Below, one piece after another: positions 33,231-41,579 of a stretch of DNA of 64,000 bases. Source of the DNA: JALYTZ01 sp036559125 (GTDB lineage Bacteria > Vulcanimicrobiota > Vulcanimicrobiia > Vulcanimicrobiales > Vulcanimicrobiaceae). A program made the position numbers and the translations under genes. Every line of letters begins with the position of its first letter. The first letter of the stretch is position 1. The stretch is taken from contig DATBTT010000053.1 of the NCBI GenBank assembly GCA_036559125.1, positions 1 to 64,000 of the forward strand, written 5' to 3'. Under the pieces are notes generated by a model. That model was given only the letters and a program-made list of their open reading frames with translations, was not told the origin of the DNA and searched no databases.

Positions 33231-33283
33231 CTCACGTGCTTTTTGCGCCGTTCGAAAGTCGCCCACCAGCTCCACGTGCACCG

Positions 33284-34846
33284 CTAATGCAAAAAGTACC
33301 GGTGCGTCGAAAAAACCAGGGACACGCCGAGGCGATCGGCGGCGGCGATGACTTCGGCGTCGCGCACCGAGCCCTCCGGCGCGATGATCGCGGAGCAGCC
33401 GGCGGCTGCTGCTTCTTCCAGACCGTCGGCAAACGGGAAGAACCCGTCGCTCGCGCAAGCGGCGCCGTGCGCCTTTTCGCCGGCACGAATGCCGGCGATT
33501 TTGACCGCGCTCACTCGATTGGTTTGACCCGCGCAAATGCCGCGCGTCGCCCCGTTTTTGACAATGACGACGCCGTTGCTCTTCACGTGCCGGACGACAT
33601 CCCAGGCAAAAGCGAGATCGTGCCATTCCTGCGCCGACGGTTGGCGCGCGCCGACGACCCGCCAGCTCTCCGAAGCGAACTGCGGGTCTTCTTCTTCGGC
33701 GAGGACGCCGCCGAGTGCGCTGCGCACGCGAAGCTCCCGTTGTAGTGCTTCGGGCAAACCGGTGGCGTACCGCATGATGCGCAGATTTTTCTTCTTGCGC
33801 AGCAGCGCGAGCGCGTCGTCGTCGAAACCGGGCGCCGCAACGATTTCCAGAAAGAACTGCGCGAGCGCCTGCGCCGCCTCCACGTCGATCGGTGAATCGA
33901 CCGCGATGATGCCGCCGAATGCCGAGATCGGGTCGGCATCGAGCGCGTCGCGAACCGCCTTGTCGACCGTCGAACGCTGCGCGACGCCGCAGGGCACCGT
34001 GTGTTTGACGATCGCGGCGCGCACGAAGCGCTCGTGCTCCGAGTCGATCGGCGCGCCGATCGGCGCGCGCGAGAGCAGTCGCAACGTCGCGTCGAGGTCA
34101 AGCAAATTATTGTAGCTGAGTGCTTTTCCGTGCAACTGCTCCGGCAAGCGGTCGTGATGCCCCAGATAGAAGGCGGCGCGCAATTGCGGATTCGTCCCGT
34201 ATCGCAGACGCTGCTCGAGCGGAAGCGTGAGCGTCAGCGCGCCCGGCAATTCGCTGGGCAAAAACGCGCCTTCGCCGGCGAGATAGTGTGCGATCGCCGC
34301 ATCGTACTCCGCGGTTCGCTCGAACGCGGCGACGGCAAATCGGCGACGACCCTCTTCGTCGAGACCGCCTGCCGGAAGGGCTGAAAGGTATTCGGCATAC
34401 TGCGCCGGATCGCTCAGGATCGTGACGTCGTGAAAATTCTTGGCGGCCGCACGCATGAGCGCGACGCCGCCGATGTCGATCTGTTCGATGGCCTCGTGCA
34501 GCGTCGTCCCGTCTTTGGCAATCGTAGCCTCGAAGGGATACAGGTTGACGGCCAGCACGGAGAGATCGGCAATGTGATACTGCTGTGCCTGCGCACCGTG
34601 CCCGACGTTGGTGCGATCGCGCAAGATTGCCCCGAACACCTTCGGATGCAGTGTTTTAACGCGTCCGTCGAACAGCGCCGGAAACCCGGTCAGGTCCTCG
34701 ACGTCGCGCGCTTCGACGCCGTTCTCCTGCAGAAACGTGCGCGTTCCCCCGGTCGCGTAGATGATGTATCCGCACGCAACGAGCGCCTCGGCTAGTTGCG
34801 CCGCGCCTGTTTTGTCGGAAAGAGAGAAGAGCGCCGCCTTAGGCAA
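33284..34846 (-). CDS. purH: bifunctional AICAR transformylase / IMP cyclohydrolase
   Basis: 520-aa enzyme for the last two steps of IMP synthesis. N-terminal cyclohydrolase (MGS-like) domain: ALFSLSDKTG, YATGGTRTFL, VNLYPF, IDIGGVALMRAAAKN. C-terminal transformylase domain: KHTVPCGVA (more often KHANPCG), and ASDGFFPFADGLEEAA. TTG start overlaps the end of smc by 8 bp. Length is standard. In this operon (fabF-rnc-smc-purH) it is last and functionally unrelated to its partners. Confidence 0.95.
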   Translation of the reverse strand: MPKAALFSLSDKTGAAQLAEALVACGYIIYATGGTRTFLQENGVEARDVEDLTGFPALFDGRVKTLHPKVFGAILRDRTNVGHGAQAQQYHIADLSVLAVNLYPFEATIAKDGTTLHEAIEQIDIGGVALMRAAAKNFHDVTILSDPAQYAEYLSALPAGGLDEEGRRRFAVAAFERTAEYDAAIAHYLAGEGAFLPSELPGALTLTLPLEQRLRYGTNPQLRAAFYLGHHDRLPEQLHGKALSYNNLLDLDATLRLLSRAPIGAPIDSEHERFVRAAIVKHTVPCGVAQRSTVDKAVRDALDADPISAFGGIIAVDSPIDVEAAQALAQFFLEIVAAPGFDDDALALLRKKKNLRIMRYATGLPEALQRELRVRSALGGVLAEEEDPQFASESWRVVGARQPSAQEWHDLAFAWDVVRHVKSNGVVIVKNGATRGICAGQTNRVSAVKIAGIRAGEKAHGAACASDGFFPFADGLEEAAAAGCSAIIAPEGSVRDAEVIAAADRLGVSLVFSTHRYFLH

Positions 34847-37800
34847 GCGCGGGCTCCGGTTCGCGCTCGCGCTGGGTCAGCTCGGCCGAAATCAACGTGC
34901 TGATGCCGGCTTCGCCCATCGTTACGCCGTACATGCGATCGGCCAATTCCATCGTCTGTTTGTTATGCGTGACGATGATCATTTGCGAACCGCCCGCGAG
35001 TTCGCGCACCATCTTCGAAAAGCGCTCGACGTTTGCATCGTCGAGGGCCGCATCGACTTCGTCGAGCAAGTAGAACGGTGCCGGGCGCACGCGGATGAGC
35101 GCAAAGATCAGCGCCGCCGCCGTCATCGCGCGTTCCCCGCCGGAGAGCGTCGCCAAAGGCATCAATTTCTTACCCGGCGGTTGCACCGAGATTTCGATAC
35201 CCGTTTCGGAGAGATTGTCCGGATTGGTTTGCCACATCTTGGCCAAGCCGCCGGGGAACAGGCGTGCGTACACCTCGCTAAAGGCTTCGGCGACCGCATT
35301 GAAGGTTTCGTTGAATTGCACTTGCGTCTGCGCTTCGATTTCGCGAATCGACTGCAGGAGCGTCTCGCGCGCCTTGGCGAGATCTTCAAGCTGCTCTTTG
35401 AGAAACGACTCGCGCGTACCCAATTCCTCGCGATCGGTCTCCGCGTTTAAGTTGACGTTCGCCAAACGCGCCAAATCTTCGCGAAGACGCGGGAGTTCGT
35501 CCGCAAGCGCATCGGGTTCGTCGCGATAACGCCCTTCGACGTCGCGGCACTCGTCTTCGGTGGCGGGGTTCTGCGCGAATTGCGCGACGAGCATGCCCAG
35601 TTCGGCTTCGATCTGCGCCAGGCGCGTGCGATGGCGCTCGCCGCCGGCGGCGGCTTCGCGCTCCTCAATCTCCGCCATGCGCACGTCGGATTCGAGCGCG
35701 GTAAGGCGCTGGCTCGTGCTCTCGCGCTCCTTACGTGCGGCGTCGAACTGCGCGTCGGTTACGCCCGCTTGCGCGCGCAACTGCTCGATTTGCGCCGAGG
35801 CTTGATCGGTCTGCGCGACGAGATGTCCGATGTCGGCGAGCATCTGCTCGCGCGCCGTCCGCGCACGTTCGCTGTCCCGATCGATGATGCCCAAACGCGC
35901 CTTTGCGCCTTCGCGCTCGGCGCCCAGAGCCGCAAAGCGTTCGCGTAAGTCGCCGGCATGCGCGGCGGCTTCGCTCTGCGTGCCTTCGGCCCGCGCGATT
36001 CGTTCTCGCGCTTGCGCGAGCTGCGTTTCCAGGCGCACGCGATCCTCGTCGCTGCGCACCTCCTGCGGAGCGGCGCCCTCGAGTTCGCGTTCCCGCCTGC
36101 GCGCTTGCTCGACCTTCGCGTGTAAGTCGCCGGCCTGCGCGCGAGCGGTTTCGTATTCGGCGCGAACGCGCTCGACTTCCGACGAGAGATTTGCCAACTC
36201 GCCGCGCATTTCGGTCAGAGCGACTTCGGCCGCGCGTAGCGCTTGGTTCGAGGAGTCGCGCTCGGCGACCGCAGCCTCGTGAAGCTGCGTCGCGGCCACT
36301 ACGTCGGCTTCGAGCTGCGCGAGTTTGTTGCGCATTTCGGTGAGATGCTCGCGCAGCGTCTGCGCCTGCACGCGCCGCGAAAGTATCGATTTCTCGCGTC
36401 GATATCGGCCCCCGGTAATGGCGCCGCCGCCGGTGATCTGTTCGCCCGAAAGCGTAACGATGGTGTCTCGGAATCCGCGATTGCGAACCAGATCGATGCC
36501 GGTCTGCAGCGTGTCGACCACCAGCACGCTGCCGACGAGAAAACGCACGACGCCTTCGTACTGCGGTTGCGTGCGGATCAACGCGTGCGCGAAATCGATG
36601 ACGCCGCGAACGCCGCGCAGCTCCGGCGTCAATTCTTTGCCGGGCCGATTGGCGAGCGTGTCGAGCGGCAGAAATGTGGCACGTCCGCTCTCTTTTGCAT
36701 TGAGATGGTCGATGGCGCGCTCGGCGTCTTCGGACGTCGACGTGATGATGTTCGACAATCGCGCGCCGAACGCGACGTCCATCGCGCGCGCATACCGTTC
36801 GTCGGTCGTGATGAGATTGCTGACGATGCCTTCGATGCCGCGCAGTTCGCCCCGCTGCCACGCTTCGAACACGGCGCGCGTACCCGGGACGTGCCCTTCG
36901 AGCGACGCTTCGAGTTCTTCGATCGTATGCAGGCGCGATTCGGCGCCCTTGACTTCCCCGGAGTACTCGCGCGTTGCCGACATCGCTCGCGCGAGTTCGG
37001 CCTGCATCGCGCCCACGGCGCGTTCGGCATCCTCGAAGCGCCCGCGCGCTCCCGTCAAAACCGTCTCCAGCGCAGTGAGGTGCGATTCGCGTTCGCCAAA
37101 TCGGTGCGCCGACGCGCCGGCTGCGATCTGGAGCTTTTCGGCGCGGTCGCGCGCCGTCTGCGTTTCGCCTTCGAGGCGTTCTGCTTCGGAGCGAGCGTTC
37201 TCGCTCTGCACGCGCCGTTCGGCCTTTCGCGCGGCATATTCCGCCGCGGCCGCTTCTACTTCGCGCAATTGCGTGAAGATGGCGTCGAGGGCGCCGCGCG
37301 CGGACGAAAGATCGCTTTGCGCGCCGAATTCGAGCTCTCGCGCCGCTTCGAGATCGCCCTGCAGCGGCATTATGCGCCGATCCAGATCGGCGATCGTGAC
37401 TTCGAGCGTTTCGCGTTCGTGCTGGACGCGCGCTACGTCTTCGGACGTTTGCGTGCTCTGCGATTCCAGTGCCTCGCGACGCGCGAGCGCTCCGGCATAG
37501 TCGGCTTCCAAGCGTCCCAACTGCGCGCGCAACTGCTGGCTGCTCGTCCGGAGTTCTTCGAGTGCCAATTCGTGCTGGTAGGCGCGCGTGCGTGCGGTCG
37601 CGAGATCCGCACCGAGCGATGCCGCCTTGGCCGCGGCGCCGCCCCGCACTTCTTCGTTCTTTTCTAGTTCGCTTCTGAGCGTTTCGCGCTCCGCGCGGCG
37701 CGACGCGCCGGCGCGAATGTATGCGAGAATCTCGATATCGCGCACGCGCGCGCTCAGCTTGCGATAGCGCTTGGCCCGGCGAACTTGCGTGTCGAGCTCG

Positions 37801-38408
37801 GGGATTCGGCGTTCGAGTTCTTGGATGAGATCGTTAATGCGTATCGCATTGGCTTCGGTTTGCTCCAGCCGGCGCATGGATTCGTTTTTACGCGACAGAA
37901 ACTTGGCGATGCCGGCGGTCTCTTCGAAAAGCGCGCGGCGATCGGTGGGCTTGCTCGTCAGGATCGCGTCGATTTGCCCTTGCGAAACGATCGAGTAGCT
38001 GCCCGGGCCCAGTCCCGTGCCCATCAACAATTCGAGAATATCTCGCAGCCGGCACTGATTGCGATTGATGTAGTATTCCATCTCGCCGGCGCGATAGGCG
38101 CGGCGCGTGATTTCGACTTCGGTGAAGTCGATCGGCAGACGGCGATCCGCGTTGTCGAACGTGACGGATACTTCGGCCAGGCCGAGCGGCTTGCGCTTCT
38201 CGTTGCCGGCAAAAATTACGTCTTCCATCTTACCCGAGCGCAAACTCTTGCTGCTGGTTTCTCCCAGCACCCACCGAAACGCGTCGATCAGATTCGATTT
38301 CCCCGAGCCGTTCGGGCCGACTATCGCGGTGATGCCGCCGGAAAAATCCAAGGTGGTCGGTTCGGCGAAGGTTTTGAATCCGAAGGTTTTGAGCCGTTTT
38401 AATTTCAT
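34839..38408 (-). CDS. smc: chromosome segregation ATPase SMC
   Basis: 1189-aa SMC protein. Walker A GPNGSGKSNLIDAFRWVLGE at the N-terminus; long coiled coils about 170-500 and 670-1000; hinge domain about 510-660 (GIEGIVSNLI to GEQITGGGAITGG); C-terminal signature LSGGERAMTAAAL with Walker B FYLLDEVDAALDD. It condenses and segregates origin-proximal chromosome together with ScpAB and ParB, both of relevance here since parAB and parS lie 20 kb away. ATGA overlap with rnc, a gene order widely conserved in bacteria (rnc-smc). Confidence 0.97.
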   Translation of the reverse strand: MKLKRLKTFGFKTFAEPTTLDFSGGITAIVGPNGSGKSNLIDAFRWVLGETSSKSLRSGKMEDVIFAGNEKRKPLGLAEVSVTFDNADRRLPIDFTEVEITRRAYRAGEMEYYINRNQCRLRDILELLMGTGLGPGSYSIVSQGQIDAILTSKPTDRRALFEETAGIAKFLSRKNESMRRLEQTEANAIRINDLIQELERRIPELDTQVRRAKRYRKLSARVRDIEILAYIRAGASRRAERETLRSELEKNEEVRGGAAAKAASLGADLATARTRAYQHELALEELRTSSQQLRAQLGRLEADYAGALARREALESQSTQTSEDVARVQHERETLEVTIADLDRRIMPLQGDLEAARELEFGAQSDLSSARGALDAIFTQLREVEAAAAEYAARKAERRVQSENARSEAERLEGETQTARDRAEKLQIAAGASAHRFGERESHLTALETVLTGARGRFEDAERAVGAMQAELARAMSATREYSGEVKGAESRLHTIEELEASLEGHVPGTRAVFEAWQRGELRGIEGIVSNLITTDERYARAMDVAFGARLSNIITSTSEDAERAIDHLNAKESGRATFLPLDTLANRPGKELTPELRGVRGVIDFAHALIRTQPQYEGVVRFLVGSVLVVDTLQTGIDLVRNRGFRDTIVTLSGEQITGGGAITGGRYRREKSILSRRVQAQTLREHLTEMRNKLAQLEADVVAATQLHEAAVAERDSSNQALRAAEVALTEMRGELANLSSEVERVRAEYETARAQAGDLHAKVEQARRRERELEGAAPQEVRSDEDRVRLETQLAQARERIARAEGTQSEAAAHAGDLRERFAALGAEREGAKARLGIIDRDSERARTAREQMLADIGHLVAQTDQASAQIEQLRAQAGVTDAQFDAARKERESTSQRLTALESDVRMAEIEEREAAAGGERHRTRLAQIEAELGMLVAQFAQNPATEDECRDVEGRYRDEPDALADELPRLREDLARLANVNLNAETDREELGTRESFLKEQLEDLAKARETLLQSIREIEAQTQVQFNETFNAVAEAFSEVYARLFPGGLAKMWQTNPDNLSETGIEISVQPPGKKLMPLATLSGGERAMTAAALIFALIRVRPAPFYLLDEVDAALDDANVERFSKMVRELAGGSQMIIVTHNKQTMELADRMYGVTMGEAGISTLISAELTQREREPEPALA

Positions 38409-39100
38409 GTGCGAGCCTGAAGGGTTTGGAGTGCTTGAGCGGCGGCATTTTGGTGTGCGGATTTCTTTGAGGGGCCGCTCCCCGTTCCGAGCCGTTCGCC
38501 GGCGACGCTGACGGTAGCGGTGAAGACCCGCTCGTGCGCCGGGCCTTCGGCTTCTTCAGTGTAGAGCGGCGTGCACGCGAAGCGCTCCTGGCTCAATTCT
38601 TGCAATTGCGTTTTGGCGTCAGCGACGTCGGCGCGTGCGTGGTCGACGTACGCGATGTGCTCGCGCTCGACGAACGACTGCGCCGCCGGCATGCCGAAGC
38701 GCCGATAGAGCGCCGCGATAAACGCCTCGAACACATCGGCCAGAGTCGACGCGCGTTCCGTACCGCCGTGTGCGCGTTCGCCGGCGCCGACGAGTACCAA
38801 TTCCCCAAAACCTAGGCGTTTCGCATTTGCAGCCAACGCCCGATCGCTCACCAGCGCCGCCTTGCGTTTGGCTAGCATGCCTTCTCTGTCGGCGGGGTAA
38901 TTCGCATACAGCCAGTTCGCGACGATCGTCCCCAAGACGGCGTCGCCTAAGAATTCCAGACGTTCGTTGCTGGTCAGCCCGGCTTCGCGCGCGGCGCTTT
39001 CATGAATGAAGGCGGCGTCGATGTCCTCAAGCTCCTCCGACGCAACGCCGGCAATTTCGAGCAATGCGCGCAGGCGCCGGCGGCGCGCTTCTCCAGCCAT
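38405..39100 (-). CDS. rnc: ribonuclease III
   Basis: 231-aa double-strand RNA endonuclease. Signature ERLEFLGDAVLG with catalytic Glu/Asp, and DVFEAFIAALY with the second metal Glu; the C-terminal dsRNA-binding domain covers about 155-228 (DAKTQLQELSQ to SAHQNAAAQAL). It processes rRNA precursors and regulatory duplexes. Starts 5 bp after fabF and overlaps smc by ATGA. Confidence 0.95.
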   Translation of the reverse strand: MAGEARRRRLRALLEIAGVASEELEDIDAAFIHESAAREAGLTSNERLEFLGDAVLGTIVANWLYANYPADREGMLAKRKAALVSDRALAANAKRLGFGELVLVGAGERAHGGTERASTLADVFEAFIAALYRRFGMPAAQSFVEREHIAYVDHARADVADAKTQLQELSQERFACTPLYTEEAEGPAHERVFTATVSVAGERLGTGSGPSKKSAHQNAAAQALQTLQART

Positions 39101-39105
39101 TTGCG

Positions 39106-40371
39106 CTACTTCAGTTTGCCGAAAACGAGGACGCTGTTATGACCGCCGAACCCGAAACCGTTCGACATGGCAATGTCGACGCGCGCTTTGCGCGCGACGT
39201 TGGGAACGTAGTCAAGCGTGCATTCCGGATCGGGCGTTTCGTAGTTGATCGTCGGCGGCATAATGTCGTTCTGGACCGCGAGCACCGTCGCGATGCCCTC
39301 GATGCCGCCCGCCGCACCCAAGGCGTGCCCGTGCATCGATTTCGTCGAGCTCACGGCGACGCGCACGTTCGGACCGAAGACTTTTTCGATCGCCTGCGAT
39401 TCGGCGACGTCGCCGAGCGGCGTCGAGGTACCGTGCGCGTTGATATAGTCCACCTCGTTGGCGGCAACGCCCGAACGATCCAACGCGCGCTGCATCGCCA
39501 GTTGCACGCCGCGACTCTCGGGGTCGGGCGCAACCAGATTGTAGGCGTCGGCGGACTGACCGTAGCCGAGAACTTCGCAATAGATCGTGGCGTCGCGGCG
39601 CAACGCATGCTCGTAGTCCTCGAGAATGAGAATGCCCGCACCTTCGGCCAGTACGAAGCCGTCGCGACCTTTATCCCAGGGCCGGCTTGCTTTGGCCGGA
39701 TCGTCGTTGCGCGTCGATAGCGCCTTCATCGTACAAAATCCGCCGAGCGCCAGCGGAGAGATAGTCGCTTCGGTGCCGCCGGCCACCATCGCGTCGCAGT
39801 CGCCGTTGAGGATGTAGTTGTACGCGGTTATTATTGCGTCGTTAGCCGACGCGCAGGCGCTGGCTACCGAAAAGAAGGGACCGCGGAAACCGAACTGCAT
39901 CGATATGTGCGCGGGCGCCGCGTTTGCCATCAACATGGGAATGAAAAACGGCGTAACCTTCGACCACGTACCGTTCTTGTTGGCGGTATCCGAATTGTGC
40001 CAGAAGGTGAGGATGCCGCCGATGCCCGTGCCCAAGACCGAGCCGACGCGCTCTTTGAAGGCTTCGTCCTGCGGTAATCGCGCGTCTTCGATCGCTTCGC
40101 GCGCGGCTACGACCGCGTATTGCGCGAAGCGATCCATGCGTTTGGACTCTTTCTTTCCAACGAGTACCTCGGCATCGAAGTCTTTGACTTCGGCGGCAAA
40201 CCGCGTGGTAAAATCGCTCGCATCGAAGGCGGTGATCGGTCCGACGCCGCTCTCACCGGCCACCAATCGGCGCCAGAATTCTTCCCGGGTATTTCCCAGA
40301 GGGGTCACGGCGCCGAGGCCGGTCACGACCACGCGGCGCCTAGCCCTGCTCGGGTTTATCGAAGCATCCAA
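39106..40371 (-). CDS. fabF: beta-ketoacyl-ACP synthase II
   Basis: 421-aa condensing enzyme of fatty acid elongation. Catalytic triad: Cys in SVASACASANDAI, His in INAHGTSTPLGD and His in MHGHALGAAGG; GFGGHN at the C-terminus. The TTG start at 40369-40371 is supported by GGAG six bases upstream on the minus strand; no in-frame ATG is nearby. acpP, the usual upstream neighbour, is not present: the region upstream belongs to a plus-strand secreted protein. Confidence 0.95.
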   Translation of the reverse strand: MDASINPSRARRRVVVTGLGAVTPLGNTREEFWRRLVAGESGVGPITAFDASDFTTRFAAEVKDFDAEVLVGKKESKRMDRFAQYAVVAAREAIEDARLPQDEAFKERVGSVLGTGIGGILTFWHNSDTANKNGTWSKVTPFFIPMLMANAAPAHISMQFGFRGPFFSVASACASANDAIITAYNYILNGDCDAMVAGGTEATISPLALGGFCTMKALSTRNDDPAKASRPWDKGRDGFVLAEGAGILILEDYEHALRRDATIYCEVLGYGQSADAYNLVAPDPESRGVQLAMQRALDRSGVAANEVDYINAHGTSTPLGDVAESQAIEKVFGPNVRVAVSSTKSMHGHALGAAGGIEGIATVLAVQNDIMPPTINYETPDPECTLDYVPNVARKARVDIAMSNGFGFGGHNSVLVFGKLK

Positions 40372-40519
40372 AACGCACTCCAGTTACGGCGAGCCCGAAC
40401 CGGAACCTCTTGAAACGACCCGCGAGCCACCCCTCGCTTGGTAACAAAATCGTCATTTACTTTCGTTCTTAAGAGCGACGACATTCTCAAGCCCGCATTT
40501 CAGCAAGGAGTCCTGCTCG

Positions 40520-41107
40520 ATGAACAAACTCTACGTGACGGCACTCGCGGCCGTCTTCGGCCTCGCCGGGGCAACGTCAGTCGCGGTACACGCCGCGCAA
40601 CACCCGGCCCAAGCCGGCGGCGCCGGCTTCTTTAGCGGTCAGGCAGCCATGGCTTTAGCCGACGGCGACGACCATGGAAACCGCGGCAAGCACAAAGGGC
40701 ACGACCGCGGTCGCGGGCACAACAACCGCGGAAACCAAAATTGCGGCAATTACTACGGTCAGAACGGCCAGAACGGCCAGTGGAATGCCAATGGTAGCTG
40801 TACCAATTGCGGGTCGAACGGCGACCGCGATGACAATCAAAACAACGGTAACTGCGGCAATTACGGCAACGGCAACGGCGGATACGGCGGGCGCAATCAG
40901 CGTGGCGGGAACTCGCAGGTCAGCGGCCTGATCGTCGGCGTAAACGGCAACCAGATTACCTTGCAGGAAGGGATCGGCCGGCAGATTCGGGTTAACGACC
41001 AGCCGGCACTTGACCGCCAGCAGACCGGTCGTGTCTACGTGGGCCGCTCGGTTACCGCCTATGGCTACTACCAAAACGCCACGTTCTACGCCACGAGCAT
41101 TCAGTAG
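40520..41107 (+). CDS. secreted Asn/Gly-rich low-complexity protein
   Basis: 195-aa protein with a clear signal peptide (MNKLYVTALAAVFGLAGATS, cleavage about residue 26). Residues about 48-133 are Asn/Gly/Asp-rich with His and Arg and four Cys (NQNCG, SCTNC, NNCG-like). The C-terminal 60 residues (from VSGLIVGVNGNQITLQEG) form a likely beta-barrel or OB-like domain. I recognise no named family. Strong Shine-Dalgarno AAGGAG (40505-40510) suggests high expression. Could be a surface, adhesive or metal-binding protein; no function is claimed. The 148-bp gap upstream toward fabF probably holds both promoters. Confidence 0.75.
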   Translation: MNKLYVTALAAVFGLAGATSVAVHAAQHPAQAGGAGFFSGQAAMALADGDDHGNRGKHKGHDRGRGHNNRGNQNCGNYYGQNGQNGQWNANGSCTNCGSNGDRDDNQNNGNCGNYGNGNGGYGGRNQRGGNSQVSGLIVGVNGNQITLQEGIGRQIRVNDQPALDRQQTGRVYVGRSVTAYGYYQNATFYATSIQ

Positions 41108-41126
41108 CACCATCGGGTCCGCGCGC

Positions 41127-41150
41127 GCCCTTCGACAGGCTCAGGTGACG
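41127..41150. repeat. partial REP-like repeat
   Basis: CCCTTCGACAGGCTCAGGTG followed by ACGG matches one arm of the palindrome at 9604-9657. It lies between the secreted-protein gene and the rpmA promoter. Confidence 0.7.
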
Positions 41151-41188
41151 GCACGCCTGCCGAAGGTTCCGCACGCGGCAGCCCGCGT

Positions 41189-41218
41189 TTGACTCGTGGG
41201 CGGCGCGGATGCTATAGT
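41189..41218 (+). promoter_or_regulatory. sigma-70-type promoter of rpmA
   Basis: TTGACT (41189-41194), 18-bp spacer, TATAGT (41213-41218). This is the best consensus promoter in the window. The predicted transcription start at about 41225 is only about 3 nt before the rpmA ATG at 41228, so the mRNA would be essentially leaderless; indeed no Shine-Dalgarno precedes that ATG. Confidence 0.8.
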
Positions 41219-41227
41219 CTTGCGGCT

Positions 41228-41509
41228 ATGTTCCAGTTTGATCTGCAACTCTTTGCGTCCAAAAAGGGCGCCGGTTCCACTCGCAACGGGCGCGATTCCA
41301 ACGCGCAGCGCCTTGGCGTGAAGAAATTCGGCGGCCAGGTCGTGCTCGCCGGAAACATCCTGATCCGCCAGCGCGGCACGAAATTTTATGCGGGCGACAA
41401 CGTCGGCATGGGCAAGGATCACACGCTTTTCGCAACCAGCGACGGAACCGTCGAATTCGCGACGCACCGCAATCGCAAGCACGTCCACGTGCGGCCATCG
41501 GCCGCCTAA
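41228..41509 (+). CDS. rpmA: ribosomal protein L27 with N-terminal extension
   Basis: 93-aa bL27. The core SKKGAGSTRNGRDSNAQRLG and the rest are typical. It begins MFQFDLQLFASKKG, closely matching the Firmicute extension (LNLQFFA-SKKG) that the Cys protease Prp must cleave before L27 can function at the peptidyl transferase centre. The usual neighbours rplU and prp are absent; rpmA has its own promoter. A longer frame from 41189 begins within that promoter and is not real. Confidence 0.95.
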   Translation: MFQFDLQLFASKKGAGSTRNGRDSNAQRLGVKKFGGQVVLAGNILIRQRGTKFYAGDNVGMGKDHTLFATSDGTVEFATHRNRKHVHVRPSAA

Positions 41510-41530
41510 GCCCCTACCCGTCGATACGAC

Positions 41531-41564
41531 AAGAGAGGGCCCTGCGGGTCCTCTCTTGTTTTCT
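41531..41564 (+). terminator. intrinsic terminator between rpmA and obg
   Basis: AAGAGAGGGCCC pairs with GGGTCCTCTCTT (12 bp, one G-U, 3-nt loop) followed by GTTTTCT. It sits after rpmA and 16 bp before the obg GTG. It probably trims rpmA transcripts and limits read-through into obg. Confidence 0.85.
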
Positions 41565-41579
41565 GTCGGAATTCGTAGC

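Noticed and set aside
36243..37667. Long plus-strand open frames (474 and 391 aa) opposite smc
   Set aside because: They mirror the smc coiled-coil region and have no protein-like features.
41189..41227. Extended rpmA start at 41189 (TTG)
   Set aside because: It would begin in the -35 box of the rpmA promoter, and the family N-terminus starts at the ATG at 41228.
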